In this document: positions 7,866-16,386 of the stretch, one piece after another
Layout of the letters: the number at the start of each line of letters is the position of its first letter
How positions within the stretch are numbered: the stretch's first letter is position 1
Notes under the pieces: model-generated
Told to the model about the DNA's origin: nothing
The model's input: only the letters and a program-made list of their open reading frames with translations
Databases searched by the model: none
Program-made: the position numbers and the translations under genes
From: Lachnospiraceae bacterium
Lineage (GTDB): Bacteria; Bacillota; Clostridia; Lachnospirales; Lachnospiraceae
Assembly (NCBI GenBank): GCA_017542245.1
Contig: JAFXXN010000049.1
Location: 1 to 50,908 of the forward strand
DNA length: 50,908 nt
Reading direction: 5' to 3'

Positions 7866-9248
7866 ATGGATACACCTATACATGATTTTATAGAAAAATA
7901 CGTATCTGAGAATACTGTCAGACTGCATATGCCCGGCCATAAAGGCAGGATATGGGGACATGACATAACGGAAATTGACGGCGCTGATTTCCTTTTTGAT
8001 CCTGATGGGATTATTGCAAAAAGCGAAGAGAATGCCGGAAGACTGTTCAATGCTCATACCCTATATTCTACGGAAGGCTCCTCACTATGTATAAGAACCA
8101 TGCTTTTTTTAATAAAGAAAAGGGCTTTGGTTAAGGGAAGAAGACCATATATAGTTGCGGGAAGAAATGTCCATTCATCGTTTATGAGTGCAGCGGCGGT
8201 TCTTGATATAGATGTAGACTTTATTATGCAGAAGGAATCTGAAGCGTATGAGAGCTGTACTGTTACGGGTGACGATTTTGAAAACTATCTGGTTTCGCTA
8301 TCAGAAGAATTAAGAGATGATGAAAATGCAGCAAATAACGGACAGAGATTACCGGATGCACTATATGTGACTTCACCCGATTATCTTGGCCATATGCTTG
8401 ACATTAAGGAACTTGCGGCGGTGTGCCACAGATATGGGATTCTTTTACTGGTAGATAATGCACATGGAGCTTATCTGAAGTTCCTTGAAAAATCATGTCA
8501 TCCTATGGATCTCGGAGCTGATATGTGTTGTGATTCGGCACATAAGACATTGCCGGTATTGACTGGGGGTGCCTATCTTCATATATCGAAAATGACAGAT
8601 GATTTTTTCAGACGATACGCAAAACAGGCGATGACAGTTTTTGCAACTACAAGTCCGTCGTATCTTATTTTAGAGTCACTGGATCTCTGTAATGCATATC
8701 TTGATAATAATGGTGATATAATTTCTACGGCAAATAAAGTTTCTGAATTAAAACATAAGCTTAAAAGATACGGATTTATGCTTAATGGAGAAGAACCGTT
8801 AAAAATTACGATAGAATGCGATGACAAGATACTTTCTTTTTTGATTGAGGAAAAAATATGTCCGGAGTATCATGATCCCAAACATATAGTTTTAATGTTC
8901 AGTACGGAAAATACAGAGGAAGATTACGTAAGAACCGAAAATGCCTTTAGAAGGATATCGTGTGAAAAATCAATCCGGGATATAGGAATAAAGAGTCCGG
9001 TACAAAACTGTAAAAAAGAGGCAGGTACTTTAGAAAAGAGAAAGCCGGCACCCATAAAAGCCATGACATTTAAAGATGCTCTGTTTGCTGATTCGGAAAT
9101 GGTGGATGTTGAGGAGAGCATAGGACATATTCTTGCAGAGCCTCTTGTACATTGTCCTCCCTGTGTTCCACCTTATATGTGCGGAGAGATCATAGGAGAT
9201 GATATATTAAAGTTTCGAAAAGGCAAGATAAGAATAGTAAAACAATAA
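7866..9248 (+). CDS. PLP-dependent Orn/Lys/Arg decarboxylase family protein
   Basis: 460 residues. The N-terminus has HMPGHKGR, a hallmark of this group, and DGADFLFDPDG. The PLP lysine is K227 within DSAHKTLPVLTGGA. VDNAHGAY supplies the Asp that contacts the pyridine nitrogen. The C-terminal domain ends with the EPLVHCPPCVPPYMCGE segment. The protein is the shorter clostridial/bacillar form (YaaO-like), without the inducible-enzyme N-terminal wing domain. It would make a polyamine precursor (agmatine, cadaverine or putrescine); which amino acid it uses cannot be read. The ribosome site AAGGAG lies eight bases before the ATG, 32 bases after scfB, so it may be co-transcribed with it. Confidence 0.85.
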   Translation: MDTPIHDFIEKYVSENTVRLHMPGHKGRIWGHDITEIDGADFLFDPDGIIAKSEENAGRLFNAHTLYSTEGSSLCIRTMLFLIKKRALVKGRRPYIVAGRNVHSSFMSAAAVLDIDVDFIMQKESEAYESCTVTGDDFENYLVSLSEELRDDENAANNGQRLPDALYVTSPDYLGHMLDIKELAAVCHRYGILLLVDNAHGAYLKFLEKSCHPMDLGADMCCDSAHKTLPVLTGGAYLHISKMTDDFFRRYAKQAMTVFATTSPSYLILESLDLCNAYLDNNGDIISTANKVSELKHKLKRYGFMLNGEEPLKITIECDDKILSFLIEEKICPEYHDPKHIVLMFSTENTEEDYVRTENAFRRISCEKSIRDIGIKSPVQNCKKEAGTLEKRKPAPIKAMTFKDALFADSEMVDVEESIGHILAEPLVHCPPCVPPYMCGEIIGDDILKFRKGKIRIVKQ

Positions 9249-9322
9249 AGATCCGGAGAGAAAATAAAGCAAAATATGGTTATAAATGCATTATATTTGT
9301 AAAGACATAAGGTAAAGCATTT

Positions 9323-9331
9323 TGGTATAAT
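9323..9331 (+). promoter_or_regulatory. Extended -10 promoter of the MATE gene
   Basis: TGGTATAAT is a TG-n extended -10 with a perfect TATAAT, 34 bases before the MATE start codon. No good -35 is present at the usual spacing, as is common for extended -10 promoters. Confidence 0.55.
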
Positions 9332-9365
9332 GTAATTTGGATTTATTTTTTTAATTGGAGCAGAA

Positions 9366-10811
9366 ATGAAACTATTTAGAAAAGATAAAGAATTTTACAG
9401 TAAAGTCTTCAAACTGGCTATGCCGATAGCTTTTCAGAGTCTTATCACGATAGGCGTTAATATGCTTGACACTATTATGGTAGGACAATTGGGGAAAAAA
9501 TCGCTGGCAGCAGTAAATTTTGCAAATTCATTTATAGGAATATATCACATTCTCTGTATGGGCTTAGGTATGGGCGCATCTGTTCTGGTTTCCAGATACT
9601 GGGGAATTAAAAATTCAAAGAACTCTTCTAACAAGGAAGAAGCCGGATATGCTTTAAAACAGACTGTAGCTCTTATGTTAAGGCTTACCATGGGTCTTGC
9701 GGCTTTGTTTGCAATTGCCACCATTATCATGCCTGAAACTATCATGTCCATGTATACCGATGATGAAGAGATAATACAACTGGGAACAAATTATTTTAAT
9801 TATTCTATTCCCACATATTTCTTCCTGGGAGCCTCTCTTGTAACAACCATAGTTTTAAGAAGTGTCGGACAGGTAAAATTGCCTATGATCGTTTCTATAG
9901 GAGCTTTCTTTGTTAATATGGGAGCAAACTATACTTTGATTTTCGGACATCTGGGTTTTGAACCTATGAATGAAGCAGGAGCGGCATTAGGAACTCTTAT
10001 TGCAAGAATTTTTGAAGCTACATGCATTATCTTTTACCTTCTTTATGTAGATAAGAAAATCTATTTCAGGCTAAAGGATATGTTTCTTAAGACAAGATCT
10101 CTAATTGGAGAGTACTTTAGGATATGCATACCCGTTCTTATCAGTGACGGTATTCTTGCACTGGGTAATAACACGGTTACAATAGTTATCGGAAACTACA
10201 GTACGGACTTTGCCGCAGCAAATGCGATAACCGGTGTTACACAGCAGTTGAGTTCTGTGGTGATCCAGGGTGTATGTCAGGCAGGAGCTATCGTTACAGG
10301 ACAAACTCTCGGTACGGGAGATAAGGAAAAGACCATGCAGCAGGCATGGCAGTTCCTGGGACTTGGATTTGGATTAGGTGCTGTTTCGGCCGGTATTCTG
10401 ATGATCATAAGTACTCCCATCATTAACAGCTATACTGAGGTAAGTCAGAGTGTAAGAGACTTAGCTGAACAGCTTATGAGGGCCATAAGCCTTATAATAG
10501 TTTTTCAGGCTACAAACAGTATTATGACAAAAGGTGTTTTGCGAGGCGGAGGAGATACTAAGATGCTGATGCTCGCAGACAATGTTTTCCTGTGGGCACT
10601 GTCCATACCTTTAGGATATATGGCAGGATATGTATTTGAACTTGATGTATTCTGGGTATATTTCTTCCTAAAAATAGATCAGGTTGTAAAAACTATCTGG
10701 TGTATTATAAGACTTCGCGGAGGAAAGTGGATAAAGAAGATATCCACAGGCAAAAACCAGTCACTTCCGGCTGAAATTTCTGATAAGAAGATGCTTACAT
10801 CAGGAAAATAG
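9366..10811 (+). CDS. MATE-family multidrug/metabolite exporter
   Basis: 481 residues with about twelve hydrophobic segments in two similar halves. The N-terminus (LAMPIAFQSLITIGVNMLDTIMVGQLG is the relevant region, split as LAMPIAFQSL and MLDTIMVGQLG) and the second-half GVLRGGGDTKML segment are characteristic of the MOP/MATE superfamily. It would export cationic compounds using a Na+ or H+ gradient; the Na+ pump encoded earlier would support a Na+-driven version, which is inference. The ATG is preceded by AATTGGAGCAGAA. It forms its own transcription unit behind an extended -10 promoter, with the GH5 gene 54 bases downstream. Confidence 0.88.
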   Translation: MKLFRKDKEFYSKVFKLAMPIAFQSLITIGVNMLDTIMVGQLGKKSLAAVNFANSFIGIYHILCMGLGMGASVLVSRYWGIKNSKNSSNKEEAGYALKQTVALMLRLTMGLAALFAIATIIMPETIMSMYTDDEEIIQLGTNYFNYSIPTYFFLGASLVTTIVLRSVGQVKLPMIVSIGAFFVNMGANYTLIFGHLGFEPMNEAGAALGTLIARIFEATCIIFYLLYVDKKIYFRLKDMFLKTRSLIGEYFRICIPVLISDGILALGNNTVTIVIGNYSTDFAAANAITGVTQQLSSVVIQGVCQAGAIVTGQTLGTGDKEKTMQQAWQFLGLGFGLGAVSAGILMIISTPIINSYTEVSQSVRDLAEQLMRAISLIIVFQATNSIMTKGVLRGGGDTKMLMLADNVFLWALSIPLGYMAGYVFELDVFWVYFFLKIDQVVKTIWCIIRLRGGKWIKKISTGKNQSLPAEISDKKMLTSGK

Positions 10812-10865
10812 GGACAAGGGCATATTGGGGAAAACTGGGGCTTTTTTAGGGAAGGAATCAAAAAT

Positions 10866-13160
10866 ATGGCAGATGAAAATAATAATACCTCTTCTAAAGA
10901 AAAAAGCGGAAAAAAAGGAAGCTTTGATATGAGAAAGATTATTCCTATAGCAGGAATAGTGGTTATCCTTGCCGTTGGAATAATTATAGGCGTCGTAATA
11001 GGAAAAAACTCCGGAAAGAGTGAAAATGATAATACGAACCGTATAGTGCAGGGAAATGATACAAAAGACAGTGATACTGCAAAACAGAATACAGAAGTTA
11101 TTTCCCAGACTGAAACATCAAACGAAAACAATTCTCAAAGTACAGAAACTGTAACAGATAATTCTCAGAATGAAGATATAACTGATATCGACAACACTGA
11201 TAATGACGATCCTGAACTGATTGATAACGAAAAAGATGTAACAGCAGAAAACAAAGAAGAGATTGACGATAGTGATATTGATAAAGGAAATGATATCGTA
11301 GAAAAATCGGAAGAAAAAGACAATAAAGATACCGGAGACGGAAAAAAAGGAAATGACAACATAACAGATACAGATACCGACGATAAGAAAACTGATAACG
11401 AAGAAAAGAAAGAAGACGAAAAAAAATCCGACACTGAAGAAGATAAAAAAACAGGTGATGACGCGGAATATATTCTGACATATTCGGTTGACAATTCGTG
11501 GCAGGACGGAAATGTTAATATGTTCGGACTGCAGATAGCGTTAACTAATAACTCATCAAAGGCGATAAACGGATGGAAGCTGGTACTTGAAGTAAGCGGA
11601 CTTTCTCAGGTTACAGGTTGGAATGGGAATTTTACGACATCAAAAGAAACGCTTTCAGTTACCGATGCGGGGTACAACAGTGACATTTATGCAGGCGGTA
11701 CTATAGTTATTGGATGTAACCTTGGGACGACATCAAAGAATATAAAGATAAAAGACGCAAAGATTAACGGGAAATCAATGACTGTTAAATCCGGAAAAGT
11801 AGATCAGAATGATCCCGGTCTTCACAATGAAGATGACGGTGGATCGGATGATGGAGGATCGGATGATGACAGAACTCCCGATGGGGGAGAAAATGATGAT
11901 GACGGAGATGATGAAACGGAAGTTCATAATATAAAAGGAGCCAAAGGTGATGACTGGCTCTACACAGATGGAAAAAACATCCTGGATAAGGATGGAAAGA
12001 AAGTATGGCTGACCGGAGTTAACTGGTTCGGCTATAATACAGGGACAAATACTTTTGACGGGCTGTGGAACAGTAAGCTTGTTCCTACGGTCAAAGCTAT
12101 AGCGGATCATGGATTTAATCTTATACGTGTACCTATTTCAGCCGAGCTGATAAATCAGTGGTCAAAGGGAGAGTATCCGAGGGCTAATTACAATAACGCT
12201 TATAACCCTGAGTTAAACAGCATGAACAGTCTCGAAATATTTGACTATTTCCTGTCACTTGCTGAAGAATACGGAATAAAGGTTATGCCCGATATTCATT
12301 CAGCAGAGACAAATGCTTCGGGACATAATGTAAATCTCTGGTATACCGACAGGGTAAAGGTCAGTGATTATTATCATGCTCTTGAATGGATGGCCGCACG
12401 TTACGCGGATAATGATACAATAATTGCATTTGACCTAAAAAATGAACCTCATGGTAAACCGTATGAAGGTGATGGCGCAGCTATCTGGAATGATTCAAAG
12501 AGTGCAAATAACTGGAAGTATGTTGCAGAAACAGCGGCAGCTAAAGTGTTAAATAAAAACCCGAATGTTTTGATCATGATCGAAGGTATTGAAATATACC
12601 CTATTGACATAAAATCAAATTCGGATTATCATTCAAAAAACGATAAAGATTACTATTTCAATTGGTGGGGCGGAAACTTAAGAGGTGTTGCCGATTATCC
12701 GATTAATCTGGGTAAGCATCAGAATAAGCTGGTATATTCACCTCATGATTATGGCCCGACCGTATATGAACAGCCATGGTTTGAGGGAAAATACAATTAT
12801 GATTCACTCATGAAAGACTGTTGGCATGATAACTGGTTCTTTATTTATGAAAAGAACATAGCTCCGCTTCTTATAGGAGAATGGGGTGGCTTCATGCGTG
12901 AGCCAAACCTTACATGGATGACTTATATGAGACAGCTGATAAAGAAGTATCACTTGAATCATACATTCTGGTGCTTGAATGCTAACTCAGGTGATACGGG
13001 CGGACTTTTACTTGATGATTTTACTACTTGGGATACAGAGAAGTATAACTTTGTTAAGGAAGTTCTCTGGCAGGAAAACGGTAAGTTTGTAGGTCTCGAC
13101 CATGTGATTCCTTTGGGGAAAAACGGTATTTCGGTAAAGGATGCAAAAGGAATTAGCTGA
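10866..13160 (+). CDS. Membrane-anchored GH5 endoglucanase with CBM2-like domain
   Basis: 764 residues. A short basic cytoplasmic tail is followed by one membrane segment at about residues 25-46 (IIPIAGIVVILAVGIIIG) with no cleavage site, so the protein is an N-terminally anchored surface enzyme. Next comes a very long Asp/Glu/Lys/Thr/Asn-rich spacer (about 47-199), a CBM2-like beta domain (about 200-310, with VDNSWQDG, INGWKL and VTGWNGNF), a Gly/Asp linker, and a GH5 catalytic domain (about 358-755). The acid/base is Glu527 in LKNEPHG and the nucleophile is Glu672 in LLIGEWGG. It probably cuts cellulose or beta-glucan at the cell surface. The spacer has low complexity and differs strongly in composition from the enzyme domain. 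Confidence 0.87.
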   Translation: MADENNNTSSKEKSGKKGSFDMRKIIPIAGIVVILAVGIIIGVVIGKNSGKSENDNTNRIVQGNDTKDSDTAKQNTEVISQTETSNENNSQSTETVTDNSQNEDITDIDNTDNDDPELIDNEKDVTAENKEEIDDSDIDKGNDIVEKSEEKDNKDTGDGKKGNDNITDTDTDDKKTDNEEKKEDEKKSDTEEDKKTGDDAEYILTYSVDNSWQDGNVNMFGLQIALTNNSSKAINGWKLVLEVSGLSQVTGWNGNFTTSKETLSVTDAGYNSDIYAGGTIVIGCNLGTTSKNIKIKDAKINGKSMTVKSGKVDQNDPGLHNEDDGGSDDGGSDDDRTPDGGENDDDGDDETEVHNIKGAKGDDWLYTDGKNILDKDGKKVWLTGVNWFGYNTGTNTFDGLWNSKLVPTVKAIADHGFNLIRVPISAELINQWSKGEYPRANYNNAYNPELNSMNSLEIFDYFLSLAEEYGIKVMPDIHSAETNASGHNVNLWYTDRVKVSDYYHALEWMAARYADNDTIIAFDLKNEPHGKPYEGDGAAIWNDSKSANNWKYVAETAAAKVLNKNPNVLIMIEGIEIYPIDIKSNSDYHSKNDKDYYFNWWGGNLRGVADYPINLGKHQNKLVYSPHDYGPTVYEQPWFEGKYNYDSLMKDCWHDNWFFIYEKNIAPLLIGEWGGFMREPNLTWMTYMRQLIKKYHLNHTFWCLNANSGDTGGLLLDDFTTWDTEKYNFVKEVLWQENGKFVGLDHVIPLGKNGISVKDAKGIS

Positions 13161-13199
13161 AAATGATTACAATCATTAGAGAAAGGAATGAAGACAAGA

Positions 13200-14399
13200 A
13201 TGAGATTGAATCCTATTGTTGTATCACTGCTTGACACAGATTTATACAAATTTAACATGAATCAGGTTATGTTTCACAAACATACAGACCTTATCGGGGA
13301 ATATATGTTTAAATGCAGGAATGAAGATATTGTTTTTACAAAAGAGATTTTCGATGAGATAAATGAACAGATTGACTATCTTTGCACATTAACATTTACT
13401 GAGGATGAGCTTGATTATCTTCGTTCAATTAGATTTATCAAAAAAGACTATGTAGAGTTTTTAAGACTCTGGCATCCTATCAGGGATTATGTTTATACTG
13501 AGCTCAAGGAGAACGGAGAGCTTGTTATAAAAGTAAACGGACCTCTCTTTTCTGCCATGCAGTTTGAGATTTATCTTTTGGAGATAGTCAATGAAGTGTA
13601 TTTTAGGATGAGATATGATTATATCAGTCTTCGCAGGGCAGCAGAACAGCGCCTTAATCAGAAGATAAATGATTTTAATTCAGGAAAATACACATTCTCA
13701 TTCGCTGAATTCGGATGCAGAAGAAGACTTTCGAGGGAATGGGAAGATGAGGCAGTAAGAAGGCTCTGCAGAGAAACCGACAAGTGTGTTGGAACATCGA
13801 ATGTTTATCTTGCAAAGAAATATAATGTAAAACCTATCGGAACCTATGCACATGAATTTGTTCAGATGTATCAGGGTATTGACAGTATTCCGCTGGCATA
13901 TACTAACCATTATGCTATGCAGGACTGGTATGATGAGTATAAGGGTGATAACGGAACAGCTCTTACAGATACCGTAACGACTGATCTATTCCTTATGGAT
14001 TTTGACCGTTCAATGGTTAATAACTATAATGGTGTCAGACATGACAGCGGTGATCCCTATGAGTGGGGCGAAAAAATAATAGCTCATTATAAAAAGTTCG
14101 GTGTCGACCCAAGGACTAAGCTTTTGCTTTTCAGTGACAGCCTGGATTTTGACAGGGCTCAGGCTCTCTATGAATATTTTAAGGACAAAACAAAAGTATC
14201 ATTTGGTATCGGAACTTTCGTATCGAATGATACAAATGAAGATGCTTTAAATATTGTCATAAAGCTTCAGTATGTAAACGGACGTCCGGTAGCAAAGATA
14301 AGTGATGCACCCGGAAAATCCATGTGCAGTGATGAAGAATATCTTGAGTATTTAAAGAGTGCTGTACAGTTCAGAATTAACAGGGAAAAGACAAAATAA
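13200..14399 (+). CDS. pncB: Nicotinate phosphoribosyltransferase
   Basis: 399 residues. The N-terminus reads NPIVVSLLDTDLYKFNMNQV, the signature of the family, and the DFDRSMVNNYNGVRHDSGDP segment holds the conserved His and the phosphoribosyl-binding loop. It makes nicotinate mononucleotide from nicotinate and PRPP, the first step of NAD salvage. Start choice: an ATG at 13188 directly abuts the AAAGGA ribosome site with no spacing, so the in-frame ATG at 13200 (twelve bases after the site) is preferred. It lies 39 bases after the GH5 gene and ends at a terminator-like hairpin just before the GH10 gene. Confidence 0.9.
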   Translation: MRLNPIVVSLLDTDLYKFNMNQVMFHKHTDLIGEYMFKCRNEDIVFTKEIFDEINEQIDYLCTLTFTEDELDYLRSIRFIKKDYVEFLRLWHPIRDYVYTELKENGELVIKVNGPLFSAMQFEIYLLEIVNEVYFRMRYDYISLRRAAEQRLNQKINDFNSGKYTFSFAEFGCRRRLSREWEDEAVRRLCRETDKCVGTSNVYLAKKYNVKPIGTYAHEFVQMYQGIDSIPLAYTNHYAMQDWYDEYKGDNGTALTDTVTTDLFLMDFDRSMVNNYNGVRHDSGDPYEWGEKIIAHYKKFGVDPRTKLLLFSDSLDFDRAQALYEYFKDKTKVSFGIGTFVSNDTNEDALNIVIKLQYVNGRPVAKISDAPGKSMCSDEEYLEYLKSAVQFRINREKTK

Positions 14400-14480
14400 C
14401 AAGTAAGTTTTTATGTTAATTTTTCCTTAGGAAGATTGCAAGATAGTATATTTACTTGCAAAATAATTTATGTAATAATA

Positions 14481-14515
14481 AACCTTGATGGTAAAGACTG
14501 TCAGGGTTTATATTT
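14481..14515 (+). terminator. Terminator of pncB, just upstream of GH10
   Basis: AACCTTGA pairs with TCAGGGTT (one G-U pair) around a 12-base loop and is followed by TATATTTTT. It lies about 80 bases after pncB and ends just before the GH10 ribosome site. This placement argues against the TTG at 14516 as the GH10 start. Confidence 0.6.
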
Positions 14516-14533
14516 TTGGAACAGGAGAAGATT

Positions 14534-15787
14534 ATGGAAAGATTTGATCACAGAAAAGCAACCGTTAAAATTCAGCTTAAGGATTCTGAAGGAAATGTAC
14601 TAAAGAACAGAGTGATAAAAGCTGATCAGAAGACACATAAGTTTTTATTCGGATGTGGAGCATTTGATGTTTCGGGAGTTGTAATGCCCGATGATTTTTC
14701 ATTTCCGGGAGCTGATCCTGAGGTAATGAAGAAGATTAAGGAAAGCTCGAAAGTTAGGATGGAAAAGTTTAAGAAGCTTTTCAATTACGGAACCATTCCT
14801 TTCTATTGGGGTGGATATGAGCGCAAGGAAGGAGAGCCTAATGAAAAAATGTCTCTTGCTTCTGCCAAATGGCTTGTAGATAACGGCATAAAAGTAAAAG
14901 GTCATCCTCTTTGCTGGCATACGGCATGTGCTGATTGGCTGATGAACTATTCAAATTCAGAAATACTTGACAAGCAGTTAAAGAGAATCCACAGAGAGGT
15001 CAGTGTATTTAAAGGATTGATCGATATGTGGGACGTTATAAATGAAGTGGTTATAATGCCTGTTTTTGATAAGTATGACAATGCGATAACAAGAATCTGT
15101 AACGAATACGGAAGATTTAAGCTTGTAAAGGAAGTTTTTGAAGCAGCTAAATCAGAAAATCCTTCGGCAACTCTCCTTATAAATGATTTTAATACTTCTC
15201 AATCTTATGAGATACTTGTTGAGGGATTACTTGAAATGGGAGTTCCGATTACCGCTATCGGCATTCAGAGCCATCAGCATCAGGGATACTGGGGAGTTGA
15301 AAAAATTCATACGGTTCTTGAAAGATTTTCACATTTTGGATTACCGATCCATTTTACTGAAAACACCTTGATATCCGGAGAACTTATGCCACCGGATATA
15401 GAAGATCTGAATGATTTTAAGGTTGATTCGTGGCCGTCGACTCCCGAAGGACTTGAACGTCAGGCAAATGAGATTTCGGAAATGTATACCGAACTGTTTG
15501 CACATCCGCTGGTTGAGGCTATAACAACATGGGATCTTACAGATGGAAAATGGTTGGGAGCTCCTTCGGGAGTACTGACTGTAGATGGTCAGGAGAAACC
15601 GGCATATGATGCACTTATGAAGCTTATCCATAAAGATTGGGAAACACATGAAGAGTTTACCGCCGATGAAAACGGAATTGTTACCATAACAGGATTCAAA
15701 GGAAAATATGAGATAAGTTCAGAAGGAAAAACTGCAAAAGTAGATTTAGAACAAAACTGCGATGAAGTTGTAAATATTATACTTTAA
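14534..15787 (+). CDS. GH10 endo-beta-1,4-xylanase, cytoplasmic type
   Basis: 417 residues. Family 10 signatures are clear: GHPLCWHT, MWDVINEVV with acid/base Glu171, and PIHFTEN with nucleophile Glu276. Near the end, WDLTDGKWLGAPSGVL is the conserved Trp segment of the substrate cleft. The C-terminal ~50 residues form a small beta-rich tail. No signal peptide is present, so it should act inside the cell on imported xylo-oligosaccharides, as described for several Butyrivibrio enzymes. The ATG at 14534 is chosen because AGGAG lies seven bases before it. It is a single-gene unit bounded by hairpin terminators. Confidence 0.9.
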   Translation: MERFDHRKATVKIQLKDSEGNVLKNRVIKADQKTHKFLFGCGAFDVSGVVMPDDFSFPGADPEVMKKIKESSKVRMEKFKKLFNYGTIPFYWGGYERKEGEPNEKMSLASAKWLVDNGIKVKGHPLCWHTACADWLMNYSNSEILDKQLKRIHREVSVFKGLIDMWDVINEVVIMPVFDKYDNAITRICNEYGRFKLVKEVFEAAKSENPSATLLINDFNTSQSYEILVEGLLEMGVPITAIGIQSHQHQGYWGVEKIHTVLERFSHFGLPIHFTENTLISGELMPPDIEDLNDFKVDSWPSTPEGLERQANEISEMYTELFAHPLVEAITTWDLTDGKWLGAPSGVLTVDGQEKPAYDALMKLIHKDWETHEEFTADENGIVTITGFKGKYEISSEGKTAKVDLEQNCDEVVNIIL

Positions 15788-15802
15788 ATAATAATCATGA
15801 AT

Positions 15803-15847
15803 GATTCCGGTCTATAAGAAAATGTTCCGGAATCTTCTGATTTTTGT
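15803..15847 (+). terminator. Terminator after GH10
   Basis: GATTCCGG (15803-15810) pairs with CCGGAATC (15827-15834), followed by TTCTGATTTTTG. It sits 16 bases after the GH10 stop codon. Confidence 0.7.
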
Positions 15848-15877
15848 TAAGTTTTCATAAAATAAATGTCAGATATA

Positions 15878-15909
15878 TTGACAAATGCTATGTTTTAGTG
15901 CATTATAAA
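15878..15909 (+). promoter_or_regulatory. Promoter of the ABC locus
   Basis: A perfect TTGACA at 15878-15883 is followed after 17 bp by CATTAT, or after 20 bp by TATAAA. The -10 choice is uncertain. It lies about 80 bases before the ABC start codon. Confidence 0.5.
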
Positions 15910-15986
15910 TTTTGATTTTCCTTGAAAAAGTGGGGGCTTTAAGGGAAAATTCAATATTCTATAGCAGGTTGAAAGAGGTTCTGTTT

Positions 15987-16379
15987 ATGCTTGAGTTAAA
16001 AAATATAACTAAGATTTATCCGGCAGGAGGAGAAAATGTCCACGCATTAAAAGGGGTAAGTCTTCAGTTCAGAGAGAGTGAATTTGTTTCAATACTTGGT
16101 CCTTCCGGATGTGGTAAGACTACCATGTTGAATATCATAGGCGGACTTGATAAATATAATGACGGAGATTTGATAATAAACGGAAAAAGTACAAAGCAGT
16201 ATAAGGCACGTGACTGGGATGCTTATAGAAATCATTCTGTAGGTTTTGTGTTCCAGAGTTATAATCTTATACCTCATCAAACTGTTCTTACAAATGTAAC
16301 TGGCACTTACTCTGTCAGGCGTATCAAAGACAGAAAGAAGGAAGCGGGCAAAGGAAGCACTCGAAAAAGTTGGACTTAA
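15987..16379 (+). pseudogene. N-terminal fragment of a frameshifted MacB/LolD-type ABC ATPase-permease
   Basis: The ATG at 15987 follows AAGAGG. The first ~100 residues are a normal ATPase start: MLELKNITKIYPAGGENVHA, Walker A GPSGCGKTT, and Q-loop VFQSYNLIPHQTVLTNV. After codon NV at 16293-16298 the frame changes to unrelated residues and stops at 16379. Reading from base 16300 in the next frame restores LALTLSGVSK and then [12 protein letters not shown], which runs without a break into the downstream ORF. The simplest reading is loss of two bases (GA) at about 16299, which would have given NVELALTLSG. No slippery heptamer is present, so programmed frameshifting is unlikely. Either the gene is broken or the sequence has an error here. 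Confidence 0.75.
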
Positions 16380-16386
16380 AGATCAG

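Noticed and set aside
16293-16310. Programmed ribosomal frameshift in the ABC locus
   Set aside because: No slippery heptamer or following pseudoknot is visible; a simple two-base loss restores the full family sequence.
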